NCBI GenBank assembly: GCA_963769745.1
Contig: CAVYNB010000026.1
Coordinates: forward strand, 9,216 to 73,215
From: JALORV01 sp963769745
Lineage (GTDB): Bacteria; Pseudomonadota; Gammaproteobacteria; Burkholderiales; Burkholderiaceae_F
Length of the DNA: 64,000 nucleotides
Reading direction: 5' to 3'
Below, one piece after another: positions 55,594 to 64,000 of this stretch. The translations under genes and the position numbers were made by a program. Positions within the stretch are counted from its first letter, which is position 1. Each line of letters begins with the position of its first letter. The notes under the pieces are model-generated. The model did no database searches and was not told the DNA's origin. It was given only the letters and a program-made list of their open reading frames with translations.

Positions 55594-57135
55594 TTGGACA
55601 CTCGCGTACTGCCGCCTGCCGCTTCGCACGATCCGACCGATCGGTATCCACCGGTTGAGGCGGGGATTTCCTTCGACAATGCGTTCGCGCGCCTGCCGGA
55701 TGTCTTCTACACGCGTGTTGCACCGACGCCACTGCCAGACCCCTACCTGGTCGCGACCTCCCGCTCCGCCGCCGATCTGCTCGGCCTGACGCCGGCGCGG
55801 CTGGCGGAGCCCGATCTCGTTGCAGCGCTGACCGGCAATCGATCACTTGCGGGCAGCGACCCTCTCGCCGCGGTCTACTCTGGCCATCAGTTCGGCGTCT
55901 ACGTGCCGAGGCTCGGCGATGGCCGGGCCCTGCTGCTCGGCGAAGTCATCGGACCGGACCATCGACACTGGGAGATGCAGCTCAAGGGCGCGGGCAAGAC
56001 GCCGTACTCGCGCATGGGGGACGGGCGCGCGGTGTTGCGATCGTCCATCCGCGAGTTCCTCGGCTCCGAGGCGATGCACGGCCTCGGCATCCCGACCACC
56101 CGTGCGCTTGCGGTGACCGGCTCCGACTTTCCGGTCATGCGCGAAAGCGTCGAGACAGCGGCCGTCGTCACGCGGCTGGCCCCGACGTTCATCCGCTTCG
56201 GTTCGTTCGAGTATTTCTACTGGACGCAGCAGCACGACGCGCTGAAGCAGCTGGCTGACTTCGTGATCGACCGCTTCTACCCCGAGTGTCGCGCTGCCCC
56301 CCAGCCCTACCTGGCTTGGCTCGAGGAAGTTTCGCGCCGCACCGCCCGCCTGGTGGCGCAGTGGCAAGGGGTCGGGTTCTGTCACGGCGTGCTGAACAGC
56401 GACAACATGTCGATCCTCGGCCTGACGATCGATTACGGACCCTACGGATTCATCGACGCCTTCGATGCCGGACATATCTGCAACCACAGCGACGAGCATG
56501 GCCGCTACGCCTACGACATGCAGCCGCAGATCGGGCACTGGAACCTCTATGCGCTCGGCCAGGCACTCGTCCCGCTGACCGACGATCTCGATGCCACCAA
56601 GGCGGCGATCGATACCTACCTCGACGAGTATTCGCGCGCGATCGACGATGTTTTCCGGGCCAAGCTCGGCCTGACGACCTCGCAGCCCGGGGATGAGGCA
56701 CTGATCAGCGGGCTGATGGAGTTGCTGAACGCGAACCGGACCGACTGGACGCGCTTCTGGCGCTCGCTGGCAAGGCTGCGCCGCAACGCCGCTGCGCCTG
56801 CCGACGATGCCGCGGTACGCGACCTGGTCGTTGATCGAGCCGCGTTCGACGCCTGGGCCGCGATCTACCGCAGCCGCCTCGAGTCCGAGAACAGCATCGA
56901 CTCCGAACGAGCCGCAAGGATGAATCGCGTCAACCCGAAGTACGTGCTGCGCAATCACCTTGCCGAGACCGCCATCGCAAGGGCTCGTGGTGATGAGGCG
57001 CCCCGCGACTTCAGCGAGGTGGCCCGTCTGCTCGCGATCCTCGAGCGGCCCTATGACGAACAGCCCGAGCACGAGGCGTACGCGGCCGAGCCGCCCGAGT
57101 GGGCGCAGTCGCTGCACCTGTCGTGTTCATCCTGA
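55594..57135 (+). CDS. selO: Protein adenylyltransferase SelO (YdiU)
   Basis: SelO is a pseudokinase-fold enzyme that transfers AMP to target proteins in the redox stress response. The 513-residue protein has the N-terminal RLPDVFYTRVAPTPLPDPYL, the nucleotide-binding MQLKGAGKTPYSRMGDGRAV, and FCHGVLNSDNMSILGLTIDY with the DYGPYGFIDAF metal site. It ends LHLSCSS: the third-last Cys is the position of Sec in human SelO. A TTG at 55594 is the likely start after GGGAGAAG; TAGAAT at 55570-55575 is a good -10 box. msrB follows after 10 bases. Confidence 0.93.
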   Translation: MDTRVLPPAASHDPTDRYPPVEAGISFDNAFARLPDVFYTRVAPTPLPDPYLVATSRSAADLLGLTPARLAEPDLVAALTGNRSLAGSDPLAAVYSGHQFGVYVPRLGDGRALLLGEVIGPDHRHWEMQLKGAGKTPYSRMGDGRAVLRSSIREFLGSEAMHGLGIPTTRALAVTGSDFPVMRESVETAAVVTRLAPTFIRFGSFEYFYWTQQHDALKQLADFVIDRFYPECRAAPQPYLAWLEEVSRRTARLVAQWQGVGFCHGVLNSDNMSILGLTIDYGPYGFIDAFDAGHICNHSDEHGRYAYDMQPQIGHWNLYALGQALVPLTDDLDATKAAIDTYLDEYSRAIDDVFRAKLGLTTSQPGDEALISGLMELLNANRTDWTRFWRSLARLRRNAAAPADDAAVRDLVVDRAAFDAWAAIYRSRLESENSIDSERAARMNRVNPKYVLRNHLAETAIARARGDEAPRDFSEVARLLAILERPYDEQPEHEAYAAEPPEWAQSLHLSCSS

Positions 57136-57145
57136 AAGCGATCCG

Positions 57146-57559
57146 ATGGAGAAAGTCACCAAGACCGACGCCGAATGGCAGGCGCAGCTCTCACCCATGG
57201 AGTACGCGGTCACGCGCGGTAAGGGCACGGAGCGCGCCTTTACCGGCCGCTATTGGGATCACCACGAGCACGGCATCTACCGCTGCGTGGGCTGCGGCAC
57301 GCCGCTCTTCGCATCCGACACCAAGTTCGACTCGGGTTGCGGCTGGCCGAGCTACTTCAGGGCGCTCAACCCGGACCACGTGCGCGAAGAACGCGACACC
57401 AGCCACGGCATGGACCGCACCGAAATCCTCTGCAACGTCTGCGACGCCCACCTCGGGCATGTCTTCCCGGATGGACCCCCTCCGACCGGGCTACGGTATT
57501 GCATCAACTCGGCATCCCTGACGTTTGAACCCGCAGAGAAGGAAAGCGGTTCGCGATGA
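57146..57559 (+). CDS. msrB: Peptide-methionine (R)-S-oxide reductase MsrB
   Basis: MsrB repairs methionine-R-sulfoxide in proteins. The 137-residue protein has the zinc cysteines in YRCVGCGTPLF and ILCNVCDAHLGHVF, the GCGWPSYF substrate site and the catalytic Cys in LRYCINSASLTF. ATG 57146 was chosen over an upstream in-frame Met inside selO. It overlaps the start of yciB by four bases and shares a transcript with selO, another redox-stress gene. Confidence 0.96.
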   Translation: MEKVTKTDAEWQAQLSPMEYAVTRGKGTERAFTGRYWDHHEHGIYRCVGCGTPLFASDTKFDSGCGWPSYFRALNPDHVREERDTSHGMDRTEILCNVCDAHLGHVFPDGPPPTGLRYCINSASLTFEPAEKESGSR

Positions 57560-58182
57560 AGCTGCTGTTCGATCTGCTCCCAGTCATCCTCTTCTTCGTG
57601 TCCTTCAAGGTCGCCGGCGCGTATCCACAGCAATCGCTGGCGCTCGCGGGATCGACGCTCGGCTGGATGGTCGGCGATGGGACGGTGCCCGCGGACCAGG
57701 CGCCGATCCTGCTCGCGACGGCCGTGGCGATCATCGCCTCGATTGTGCAGGTCGGAAGCGTGCTCGCCCGCGGCCGTCGGGTCGATCCGATGCTCTGGGT
57801 CAGCCTGGGCGTGATCGTGGTGTTCGGCGGCGCAACGATCTGGTTCCACGACGAGACCTTCATCAAGTGGAAGCCGAGCATCCTTTACTGGCTGTTCGGC
57901 GCCTCGCTGCTGGCTGGACATCTCGTCTGGAAGAAGAACCTGCTGCACACCCTGCTCGGCACCCAGCTCGAGGTCCCGCCGCCGGTCTGGGACCGCCTGC
58001 TGTGGGCGTGGATCGTGTTCTTCGCGCTCATGGGCATCGTCAATCTCGTCGTGGCCTACTCGGTGCCGACCGACACCTGGGTCAACTTCAAGCTCTTCGG
58101 CCTGTTCGGACTGACGCTCGTGTTCACGCTCGGTATCGGGATCTACCTTTCGCGCCACATGAAGGAGGCGCCCGATGGCTGA
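57556..58182 (+). CDS. yciB: Inner membrane-spanning protein YciB / IspZ (septation protein A)
   Basis: A 208-residue protein with five to six membrane helices, beginning MKLLFDLLPVILFFVSFKVA, with WKPSILYWLFGASLLAGHLV and TDTWVNFKLFGLFGLTLVFT. YciB/IspZ is linked to cell-envelope integrity and division, and to intracellular spread in Shigella. It overlaps msrB by four bases and bolA by eight. The order msrB-yciB-bolA-PPIase is usual in this group. Confidence 0.93.
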   Translation: MKLLFDLLPVILFFVSFKVAGAYPQQSLALAGSTLGWMVGDGTVPADQAPILLATAVAIIASIVQVGSVLARGRRVDPMLWVSLGVIVVFGGATIWFHDETFIKWKPSILYWLFGASLLAGHLVWKKNLLHTLLGTQLEVPPPVWDRLLWAWIVFFALMGIVNLVVAYSVPTDTWVNFKLFGLFGLTLVFTLGIGIYLSRHMKEAPDG

Positions 58183-58486
58183 GGCCACCGTCCGTGAAAT
58201 GCGGACGCGCCTCGCCGTGCTCGAGCCCATCGAACTGGCCATCGAGGACGAGAGCGCGCTGCACGCGGGCCATCCCGGCGCGGCCAGTGGTGGCGGCCAC
58301 TACCGGATGACCCTGGTGAGTGCCGCATTCGCGGGTCAGCCGAGAGTGAAGCGGCATCGCCTTGTGTATGATGCGCTCGCCGATTTAATGCAGCGCGAGA
58401 TCCACGCTCTCGCCATGACGCTGCTGGCGCCCGACGAGACACGACCCGGCCCGGCGCCTCACTTTTCTCACCCTTCCGGACATTGA
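58175..58486 (+). CDS. BolA family protein
   Basis: A 103-residue BolA-like protein. The domain runs MRTRLAVLEPIELAIEDESA, HYRMTLVSAAFAGQPRVKRH (the loop usually shaping the nucleic-acid or Fe-S face) and VYDALADLMQREIHALAMTL. BolA proteins work with monothiol glutaredoxins and in stress-dependent morphology. The stop shares one base with the next ATG (TGATG). Confidence 0.9.
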   Translation: MAEATVREMRTRLAVLEPIELAIEDESALHAGHPGAASGGGHYRMTLVSAAFAGQPRVKRHRLVYDALADLMQREIHALAMTLLAPDETRPGPAPHFSHPSGH

Positions 58487-59259
58487 TGCTCATGCAACGA
58501 CCCGCTTTATTCGCGGCCCTGGCACTGGCCAGTGGAATCGCCCTCGCTCAGAACGTCGCCGTCGTCAACAACAAGCCGATTCCCAAGGCCCGCGAAGACG
58601 CCTGGGTCAAGGAACTGACCAAGCAGGGGCAAAAGGACTCGCCCGAACTGCGCGCGATGGTCAAGGAACGACTGATCCAGAACGAAGTACTGCTGCAGGA
58701 AGCCGGCAAGCGCGGCATCGCCGACCAGGCCGACGTCAAGTTCATGCTCGACATCCAGCGCCAGAACACGCTGATCCAGGCGCTGCTGCGTGACGAGATG
58801 ACGAAGAACCCCATCACCGACGCCCAGGTCCAGGCCGAGTACGACAAGCAGAAGGGCTCGGTCGGCAGCAAGGAGTATCGCGCCCGTCACATCCTGGTCG
58901 AGAACCAGGCGGATGCCGCGGCGATCATCGAGCAGTTAAAGAAAGGCGCCAAGTTCGAGGAACTCGCGAAGAAGTCCAAGGACACGGGCTCAGCCGCCAA
59001 CGGAGGCGATCTCGACTGGGCCGCCCCCGATGCCTATGTGAAGCCGTTTTCGGAAGCGCTGATGAAGCTCAAGAAGGGCGAGACGGTCGACGTACCGGTG
59101 CAGACCCAGTTCGGCTGGCACGTGATCCGCCTCGAAGATGTGCGCGACACGCAGTTCCCGCCGCTCGAGCAGGTCGCACCGCAGATCCGCGAATCGCTGC
59201 AGCAGCAGAAGGCTCAGGCGTTCGTGCAGAACCTGACGAAGAACGCGAAGATTCAGTAG
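58486..59259 (+). CDS. Periplasmic peptidyl-prolyl isomerase, parvulin (PpiC/SurA) type
   Basis: A 257-residue exported isomerase. The signal peptide is short (ALFAALALASGIALAQ). A helical chaperone-like N-terminal part (about 25-125) comes before the parvulin domain (YRARHILVENQADAAAIIEQ, FEELAKKSKDTGSAANGGDL, VQTQFGWHVIRLEDVR). It probably helps folding of outer-membrane proteins. ATG 58486 overlaps the bolA stop by one base; 58492 is another possible start. A strong terminator follows. Confidence 0.92.
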   Translation: MLMQRPALFAALALASGIALAQNVAVVNNKPIPKAREDAWVKELTKQGQKDSPELRAMVKERLIQNEVLLQEAGKRGIADQADVKFMLDIQRQNTLIQALLRDEMTKNPITDAQVQAEYDKQKGSVGSKEYRARHILVENQADAAAIIEQLKKGAKFEELAKKSKDTGSAANGGDLDWAAPDAYVKPFSEALMKLKKGETVDVPVQTQFGWHVIRLEDVRDTQFPPLEQVAPQIRESLQQQKAQAFVQNLTKNAKIQ

Positions 59260-59277
59260 TCGCGTCGGCGACTGTCG

Positions 59278-59304
59278 AACGGGGCGCTACGGCGCCCCGT
59301 TTTG
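59278..59304 (+). terminator. Rho-independent terminator after the isomerase gene
   Basis: A ten-base perfect stem (AACGGGGCGC paired with GCGCCCCGTT) with a four-base loop is followed by TTTTG. It ends the selO-msrB-yciB-bolA-isomerase unit 18 bases after the stop. A second inverted repeat, CGGACGC/GCGTCCG, at about 59311-59339 separates it from the convergent autotransporter gene. Confidence 0.85.
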
Positions 59305-59340
59305 TTGAGTCGGACGCAAACGCTCGGCGGTCGCGTCCGC

Positions 59341-62300
59341 TCAGAACGGCGCGCGCAGGATCGCGCGCACGGTTTCGCTGCGGTACGTGCCGCTGCTGCC
59401 CGTGTAGCTGTATTCGAATCCGAGCGAAGACTCGTCGGCCATGCGCAGCATCAGTCCGAGGCCGCCGAGGGCCTGGGTGTCCGATGCGCTGCCTTCGGTC
59501 AGTACGTAACCGAAGGCCGGCAGGTCGGCGTAGCTGAGCGTCTGGTCGACCGACGACGCACGGACCCGACGGGCCTCGAGCCGCAGGCTCGGTTCCAGCG
59601 ACGCGCGCCCGAGAGGAATCCGGTAGCTCGCATACAAGCCTGCCGCGACGACGTCTTCGATCGCGGTTACGTCGCCGTAGCTGAGCGCGATGCTGGAAGG
59701 CCCGCTCTCCATGTAGCCGCCGAGGCGGCTGCGGACGCGATCGACGCGCCCATACGGCATGAGCTGCAGGCCGCCTGAGCTGAACACACCGCTGATGCCG
59801 AGCGAGCCGAACGTCTGCGAGCCGTCGCGGCCGCCGAGCATCAGCGCACTGTTCTGCCAGCGCATCGAGTCGTAACTGAGACTGCCGTAGCCGAGGGCGA
59901 AGTCGACGTACACCGACTTCAACGGCTGGTACGAGCCGTAGAACGTTGCGTTCACGGTCTGCGCCCGACTGTCGCTGCCGCTCGAGCCGACATCGCTGGC
60001 ATCGCGGCCATACCCTAGCGCGCCGCCGAGCACGAGGCCCGGCATCACCCGGGCGTCGGCGCCGAGCGTCAGTCCGGATGTCGTGAAGTCACTGCGATCC
60101 GTGGCCGTGCTCGGTCGCAGGAACCCGAAGTCCACATTGCCGCCCGCCCACACGGCAAACGGACTGTCGCAGCGCTTCTTCTTCTCGTCCTTCTTCTCCT
60201 CGTCCTTCTTCGGATCGCCCTTTTCCGCCGGCACTGCACCTGCCGCCTCAGCCGCGGTCGAGGTCGGGCGCTCCCAGCGGATGTTGGCGCCGACGTCGAA
60301 CGTGAAGGAACAGGGATCCTGGCCAAGGTGCAGCATGCGGACCCGCGCGCCAACGTTCTGGATCTGCGCCGAGCCGAATCGGCTCGCCGCCGAGATTTGC
60401 GAAGCGAGGATGCCGCGCACGGTCGGGTCCTGTGTGGGGTCGGGCCGCGGCTCGACGACGATCGTCTGCGCAAACACGCCCGAGGCTCCGTTGGCATCGA
60501 CGACGCTCACGCTGAACGCGTACGTGCCTGGAGCGGTTGGGACTCCGTAGAAAGTTCCGGTCGTTGGATTCAGCGTGACGCCTGTCGGCAGCTGTCCGCT
60601 CACGATCGCGTACACGTAAGGCGCAACGCCTCCGCTCACCGCGATTGACTGGGTATAGGGGCTGCCCACGACTCCGTTGCCCAGTGTCGTCGACTCCAGT
60701 GTGAGGGTCGCCGCGACGATCGCAACGGTGTACGAGCGCGCTCCGGTGACTCCTGCGCTGTCGGTCGTCGTCACTGTGAACGTGCTTGTGCCGGCTGTCG
60801 TCGGCGTGCCGCTGATCAGTCCGGTCGATGCGTTGATGCTCAAACCCGCCGGCAGGTTGCCGCTCGAAACACTGTAGGTGAAGGCTCCGTTGCCGCCGGT
60901 CGAAGTGATCGTCTGGCTATACGGCGAGCCGACCGTGCCGCCCGGTACGGTCGCCGGACTGACGACGATCGCAGCGCTGATGGTGACCGTGTAGGCGCGT
61001 GCGACCGAAGCGCCGCCGCCGTCGGTGGCTGTAATCGTGAAGCTACCGGCGACTGCCGTCGTCGGCATTCCCGACAGCACGCCCGTCGTGGCGTTCAGCG
61101 TCAGACCGGCCGGCAATGCTCCCGCGGTAACGCTGTAGGTGTAGGTGCCGTTGCCGCCACTGGCGACCACCGTCTGCGAGTAGGCCGCGCCGACGCTGCC
61201 GTTTGGAAGGCTCGCCGGGTTAAGTGCCAGCGCCGGGTTGACGGTGAACGCATAGGCGCGCGATGCCGTGGCACCGTTGCCATCGGTTGCGGTGATGGTG
61301 AAGGCGCTCGCTCCAGCGGCGGTGGGCGTTCCAGACAACACGCCCGTCGCCGCATTGAGCGTTACTCCCGGCGGCAGGCTGCCCGCCGAGACGCTGTAGG
61401 TGTAGCTGCCGGTGCCGCCCGTGGCCACGAGCGTCTGCGAATAGGCGGTGCCGACCGTCGCGGTCGGCAGCGTGGCCGGACCGACCACCATGCCGGCATT
61501 GACTGTCACCGAATAGGCACGCGTTCCCGCGGCGCCGTTGCCGTCGACAGCCCGTATCGTGAAAGCACTCGTCGCCGCCGTCGTCGTCGTGCCGCTGATC
61601 AGGCCCGTGGACGCATTCAACGTGAGGCCGGCCGGCAATGTGCCGACCGAGACGCTGAAGGTGTAGGAACCATTGCCACCGGTTGCACTGACGGTCTGGC
61701 TGTACGCCGCACTGACGGTTCCTCCTGGCAGAGACGCCGGATTGACCACGATCGCCGGATTGGCGGTGACGCTGTACGCACGCGAGCCCGTCGCGCCGTT
61801 GCCGTCGGTCGCGGTGATCGTGAAGCTGCTGGTCGCCGCGCTGGAAGGCGTTCCGGTGATCGCGCCGGTCGCGGCGTTCAGCGTGAGTCCTGCCGGCAAC
61901 GATCCAGCCGTCACGCTGAAGGTGTAGGTGCCGGTACCGCCGGTGGCCGAGACGATCTGGCTGTACGGAGTGCCCACCGTCGCCGCTGGCAACGTCGCCG
62001 GATTGACGCTGATCGTCGCACTGATCGTGATGCTGTAGGCGCGCGAGCCAGTGGCGCCATTGCCATCGGTCGCGGTGATCGTGAAGTTGCTGGTCGCCGC
62101 ACTGGCAGGCGTACCGCTGATTGCACCGGTTGAGCCATTCAGTGACAGACCCGCCGGCAGCGATCCGGCGCTGACGCTGAACGTGTAACTTCCCGTGCCT
62201 CCGGTCGCGGAGACCGATTGCGAATACGCGACGCCGACCGTGCCGCCCGGCAGCGAGACTGGATTGACGGTGATCGCCGCGTTGATCGTGACGTTGTATG

Positions 62301-64000
62301 CCCGCGATCCGGTCGCCCCGTTGCCGTCGGTGGCAGTGATGGTGAAGCTGCTGGCTAAGGCACTGGTAGGCGTTCCGGTGATCGCACCTGTCGAAGCGTT
62401 CAGCGACAGACCTACGGGCAAGCTGCCGGCGCTGACGCTGAACGTATGGCTGCCGGTGCCCCCGGTGGCCGTGACGGATTGGTTGTACGGCACACCCACC
62501 GTTCCACCCGGCAACGAAGCCGGATTGACAGTTATCGCTGCATTGACCGTGACGCTGTAGGCGCGCGATCCGAAGGCGCCACTGCCATCGGTGGCGCGGA
62601 TCGTGAAGCTGCTGGCGCCCGCCGTCGTCGGCGTGCCGGAGATCACTCCACTGGATGCATTGAGCGTCAGCCCCGCAGGCAGCACGCCCGCACTGACGCT
62701 GAAGGTGTAGCTGCCGGTGCCGCCGGTGGCGCTGACGGTCTGGCTGTACGCCGTGCCGACGGTGGCAGTGGGCAGGCTCGCCGGGTTCACGACGATCGGT
62801 GCCGCCGCGATGGTGATCGTGTAGGCGCGCGTTCCGAACGCGCCACTGCCATCGGTGGCACGAACCGTGAAGCTGCTGGCGGCCGCCGTCGTCGGCGTGC
62901 CGGAGATCACGCCACTCGATGCATTGAGCGTCAGCCCCGCAGGCAGCACGCCCGCACTGACGCTGAAGGTGTAGCTGCCAGTTCCACCCGTGGCGCTGAC
63001 CGTCTGGCTGTAGGCAACCCCAACGGTGCCTGCCGGCAGGCTCGCCGGATTGACGACGATGGGGGCGGCGGCGATAGTGACCGTGTAAGCACGCGTAGCC
63101 GATGCTCCATTCCCATCGGTGGCACGAACAGTGAAGCTGCTTGTTCCTGCCGCAGTCGGCGTGCCGGAGATCACGCCGCTCGACACGTTGAGCGTCAGTC
63201 CTGCCGGCAGCGATCCGGCGCTGATCGCGAAGGTATACGTGCCGTTGCCTCCCGTTGCCGAAATCGTCTGGCTGTAGGCGATGCCTGTCGTGCCGCCTGC
63301 AAGCGTTGCCGGATTCACGACGATCGCGGCATTGATGAGGATGCTGTACGCGCGTGTCCCGGTGGCACCGCTGCTGTCCCTGGCGCGGATCGTGAAGCTG
63401 CGCGTTCCCGAGGTCGTGGGCGTGCCGGAAATCAGGCCGGTCGATGCATTGAGCGTCAGCCCGGCGCCCAGGCTGCCGGCGCTCACGCTGAACGTGTAGC
63501 CGCCGGTTCCGCCGGTGGCGCTGACGACCTGGCTGTAGGCGGCGCCGACTGCACCGCCGGGCAAACTCGATGGACTGACGACGATCGGAGCCGGGGCGAT
63601 GGTGACGGTGTAGGCACGCGATCCAATCGCACCGAGCGTGTCGGTGGCGCGGATCGTGAACGAACTCGCGGCTGCGGTCGTAGGCGTCCCGGATATGACG
63701 CCGCTCGATGCATTGAGCGTCAGCCCGGCGGGCAACGTTCCGGCACTGACGCTGAAGGTGTAGGAGCCCGTACCGCCGGTGGCCGAGACGGTCCGGCTGT
63801 ACGCCGTTCCGACCGTGCCGTTGGCCAGCGACGTTGGGTTCACCCGAACCGCCGCATTGATCGTGATGCTGTAGGCCTGTAATCCGAACGTGCCGTTGCC
63901 GTCGGTCGCGCGGATCGTGAAGTTTCGTACGCCCACGGTCGTCGGCGTGCCCGAAATCACGCCAGTCATCGCGTTGAGCGTGAGTCCTCCGCCGAGACTG
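59341..64000 (-). CDS. Giant autotransporter-like surface protein with tandem Ig-like (He_PIG) repeats, start outside window
   Basis: The readable 1552 residues have no start; the frame is open to base 64000. From the edge to 60448 the protein is a run of at least 13 full 87-88-residue repeats plus part of one more. Each repeat resembles the putative-Ig (He_PIG) domain, with NPASLPGGTVG, YSQTVSATGGTGSYTFSVSA, LPAGLTLNASTGVISGTPT and ATDGNGATGSRAY. A linker with two Cys and a Lys/Glu run (KGDPKKDEEKKDEKKKR) leads to a beta-barrel of about 277 residues (from 60173) with alternating strands, ending RAILRAPF. The final Phe fits BAM recognition. A surface-displayed, adhesin-like protein is inferred; the ligand is unknown. 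Confidence 0.85.
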   Translation of the reverse strand, partial: SLGGGLTLNAMTGVISGTPTTVGVRNFTIRATDGNGTFGLQAYSITINAAVRVNPTSLANGTVGTAYSRTVSATGGTGSYTFSVSAGTLPAGLTLNASSGVISGTPTTAAASSFTIRATDTLGAIGSRAYTVTIAPAPIVVSPSSLPGGAVGAAYSQVVSATGGTGGYTFSVSAGSLGAGLTLNASTGLISGTPTTSGTRSFTIRARDSSGATGTRAYSILINAAIVVNPATLAGGTTGIAYSQTISATGGNGTYTFAISAGSLPAGLTLNVSSGVISGTPTAAGTSSFTVRATDGNGASATRAYTVTIAAAPIVVNPASLPAGTVGVAYSQTVSATGGTGSYTFSVSAGVLPAGLTLNASSGVISGTPTTAAASSFTVRATDGSGAFGTRAYTITIAAAPIVVNPASLPTATVGTAYSQTVSATGGTGSYTFSVSAGVLPAGLTLNASSGVISGTPTTAGASSFTIRATDGSGAFGSRAYSVTVNAAITVNPASLPGGTVGVPYNQSVTATGGTGSHTFSVSAGSLPVGLSLNASTGAITGTPTSALASSFTITATDGNGATGSRAYNVTINAAITVNPVSLPGGTVGVAYSQSVSATGGTGSYTFSVSAGSLPAGLSLNGSTGAISGTPASAATSNFTITATDGNGATGSRAYSITISATISVNPATLPAATVGTPYSQIVSATGGTGTYTFSVTAGSLPAGLTLNAATGAITGTPSSAATSSFTITATDGNGATGSRAYSVTANPAIVVNPASLPGGTVSAAYSQTVSATGGNGSYTFSVSVGTLPAGLTLNASTGLISGTTTTAATSAFTIRAVDGNGAAGTRAYSVTVNAGMVVGPATLPTATVGTAYSQTLVATGGTGSYTYSVSAGSLPPGVTLNAATGVLSGTPTAAGASAFTITATDGNGATASRAYAFTVNPALALNPASLPNGSVGAAYSQTVVASGGNGTYTYSVTAGALPAGLTLNATTGVLSGMPTTAVAGSFTITATDGGGASVARAYTVTISAAIVVSPATVPGGTVGSPYSQTITSTGGNGAFTYSVSSGNLPAGLSINASTGLISGTPTTAGTSTFTVTTTDSAGVTGARSYTVAIVAATLTLESTTLGNGVVGSPYTQSIAVSGGVAPYVYAIVSGQLPTGVTLNPTTGTFYGVPTAPGTYAFSVSVVDANGASGVFAQTIVVEPRPDPTQDPTVRGILASQISAASRFGSAQIQNVGARVRMLHLGQDPCSFTFDVGANIRWERPTSTAAEAAGAVPAEKGDPKKDEEKKDEKKKRCDSPFAVWAGGNVDFGFLRPSTATDRSDFTTSGLTLGADARVMPGLVLGGALGYGRDASDVGSSGSDSRAQTVNATFYGSYQPLKSVYVDFALGYGSLSYDSMRWQNSALMLGGRDGSQTFGSLGISGVFSSGGLQLMPYGRVDRVRSRLGGYMESGPSSIALSYGDVTAIEDVVAAGLYASYRIPLGRASLEPSLRLEARRVRASSVDQTLSYADLPAFGYVLTEGSASDTQALGGLGLMLRMADESSLGFEYSYTGSSGTYRSETVRAILRAPF
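60448..64000 (-). repeat. Tandem repeat array, 261-264-base units (at least 13)
   Basis: The DNA encoding the Ig-like domains is a direct repeat with units of 261 or 264 bases. Units nearest the barrel (about 60448-60710) are most diverged. Units around 62.5-63.1 kb are most alike; stretches near 62640-62760 and 62900-63020 are almost identical, which suggests recent duplication or gene conversion. The array runs past the window edge, and such arrays are prone to assembly collapse. Confidence 0.9.

Noticed and set aside
62446..63882. A plus-strand 478-codon repetitive open frame opposite the autotransporter repeats
   Set aside because: It mirrors the repeat period of the minus-strand gene, has a highly skewed Arg/Ala/Gly composition and no domain.
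60448..64000. The regular repeat array as a CRISPR array
   Set aside because: Units are 261-264 bases, directly adjoining without spacers, and encode conserved protein domains.

Overview
The window is chromosomal DNA of high GC content from a betaproteobacterium, most likely Burkholderiales or a close relative. This rests on gene order (nagZ-acpS-pdxJ-recO-era-rnc-DUF4845-lepB-lepA-mucD-rseB-rseA-rpoE-ygfX-fabF-acpP-fabG-fabD-fabH-plsX-rpmF-yceD, and mltG-tmk-holB-pilZ-tatD) and on the protein families. I could not run a search, so the genus is not assigned. No rRNA, tRNA, CRISPR array, phage or insertion sequence was recognised.

Layout. 1-18.0 kb is one long minus-strand run of core genes. 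It starts with yceD/rpmF and fatty-acid synthesis, continues with the sigma-E envelope-stress operon, then LepA/LepB, RNase III/Era/RecO, PdxJ, AcpS and the first 99 codons of NagZ. 18.05-19.35 kb has maf and an RsmI-like methylase on plus. 19.35-21.39 kb has rluC, a HAD phosphatase and a small Rieske protein on minus. A structured leader of about 600 bases precedes rne (22.0-24.9 kb), followed by moaA and moeA. 27.3-30.7 kb holds an aldehyde dehydrogenase (minus), a NupC-type transporter and a GNAT acetyltransferase (plus). 30.7-34.65 kb is the mltG-tmk-holB-pilZ-tatD block (minus). 34.7-36.9 kb is ygfZ-DUF4936-NRDE (plus).

36.9-55.4 kb is a long minus-strand accessory block. In order of transcription it encodes an AMP-forming acyl-CoA ligase, a five-gene branched-chain-amino-acid-type (Liv) ABC importer, a bifunctional enoyl-CoA hydratase/3-hydroxyacyl-CoA dehydrogenase, an acyl-CoA dehydrogenase, two short-chain dehydrogenases, an NADP-dependent MDR reductase and an epoxide-hydrolase-like enzyme. 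A two-domain M16 peptidase, a thioesterase and a GNAT protein follow. The metabolic part reads as uptake, CoA activation and beta-oxidation of an unidentified carboxylic acid.

55.6-59.3 kb is a plus-strand run: selO, msrB, yciB/ispZ, bolA and a SurA/PpiC-type isomerase, ended by a strong terminator. From 59.34 kb to the window edge runs one very large minus-strand gene whose start lies outside. It encodes at least 13 tandem 87-88-residue Ig-like repeats, a charged linker and a C-terminal autotransporter beta-barrel. It is the most distinctive locus here.

Data-quality warning: ten genes, most of them core or housekeeping (DUF4845, rnc, lepA, fabF, rne, a GNAT gene, ygfZ, an NRDE gene, an M16 peptidase, an SDR), are split by net one-base shifts, twelve in all. 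Flanking protein matches continue in another frame in every case. I read these as probable sequence or assembly errors and give merged gene coordinates. No convincing new defence or mobile system was found; the best leads are the repeat autotransporter, a 54-base repeat placed just before two start codons, and the transport/beta-oxidation cluster of unknown substrate.
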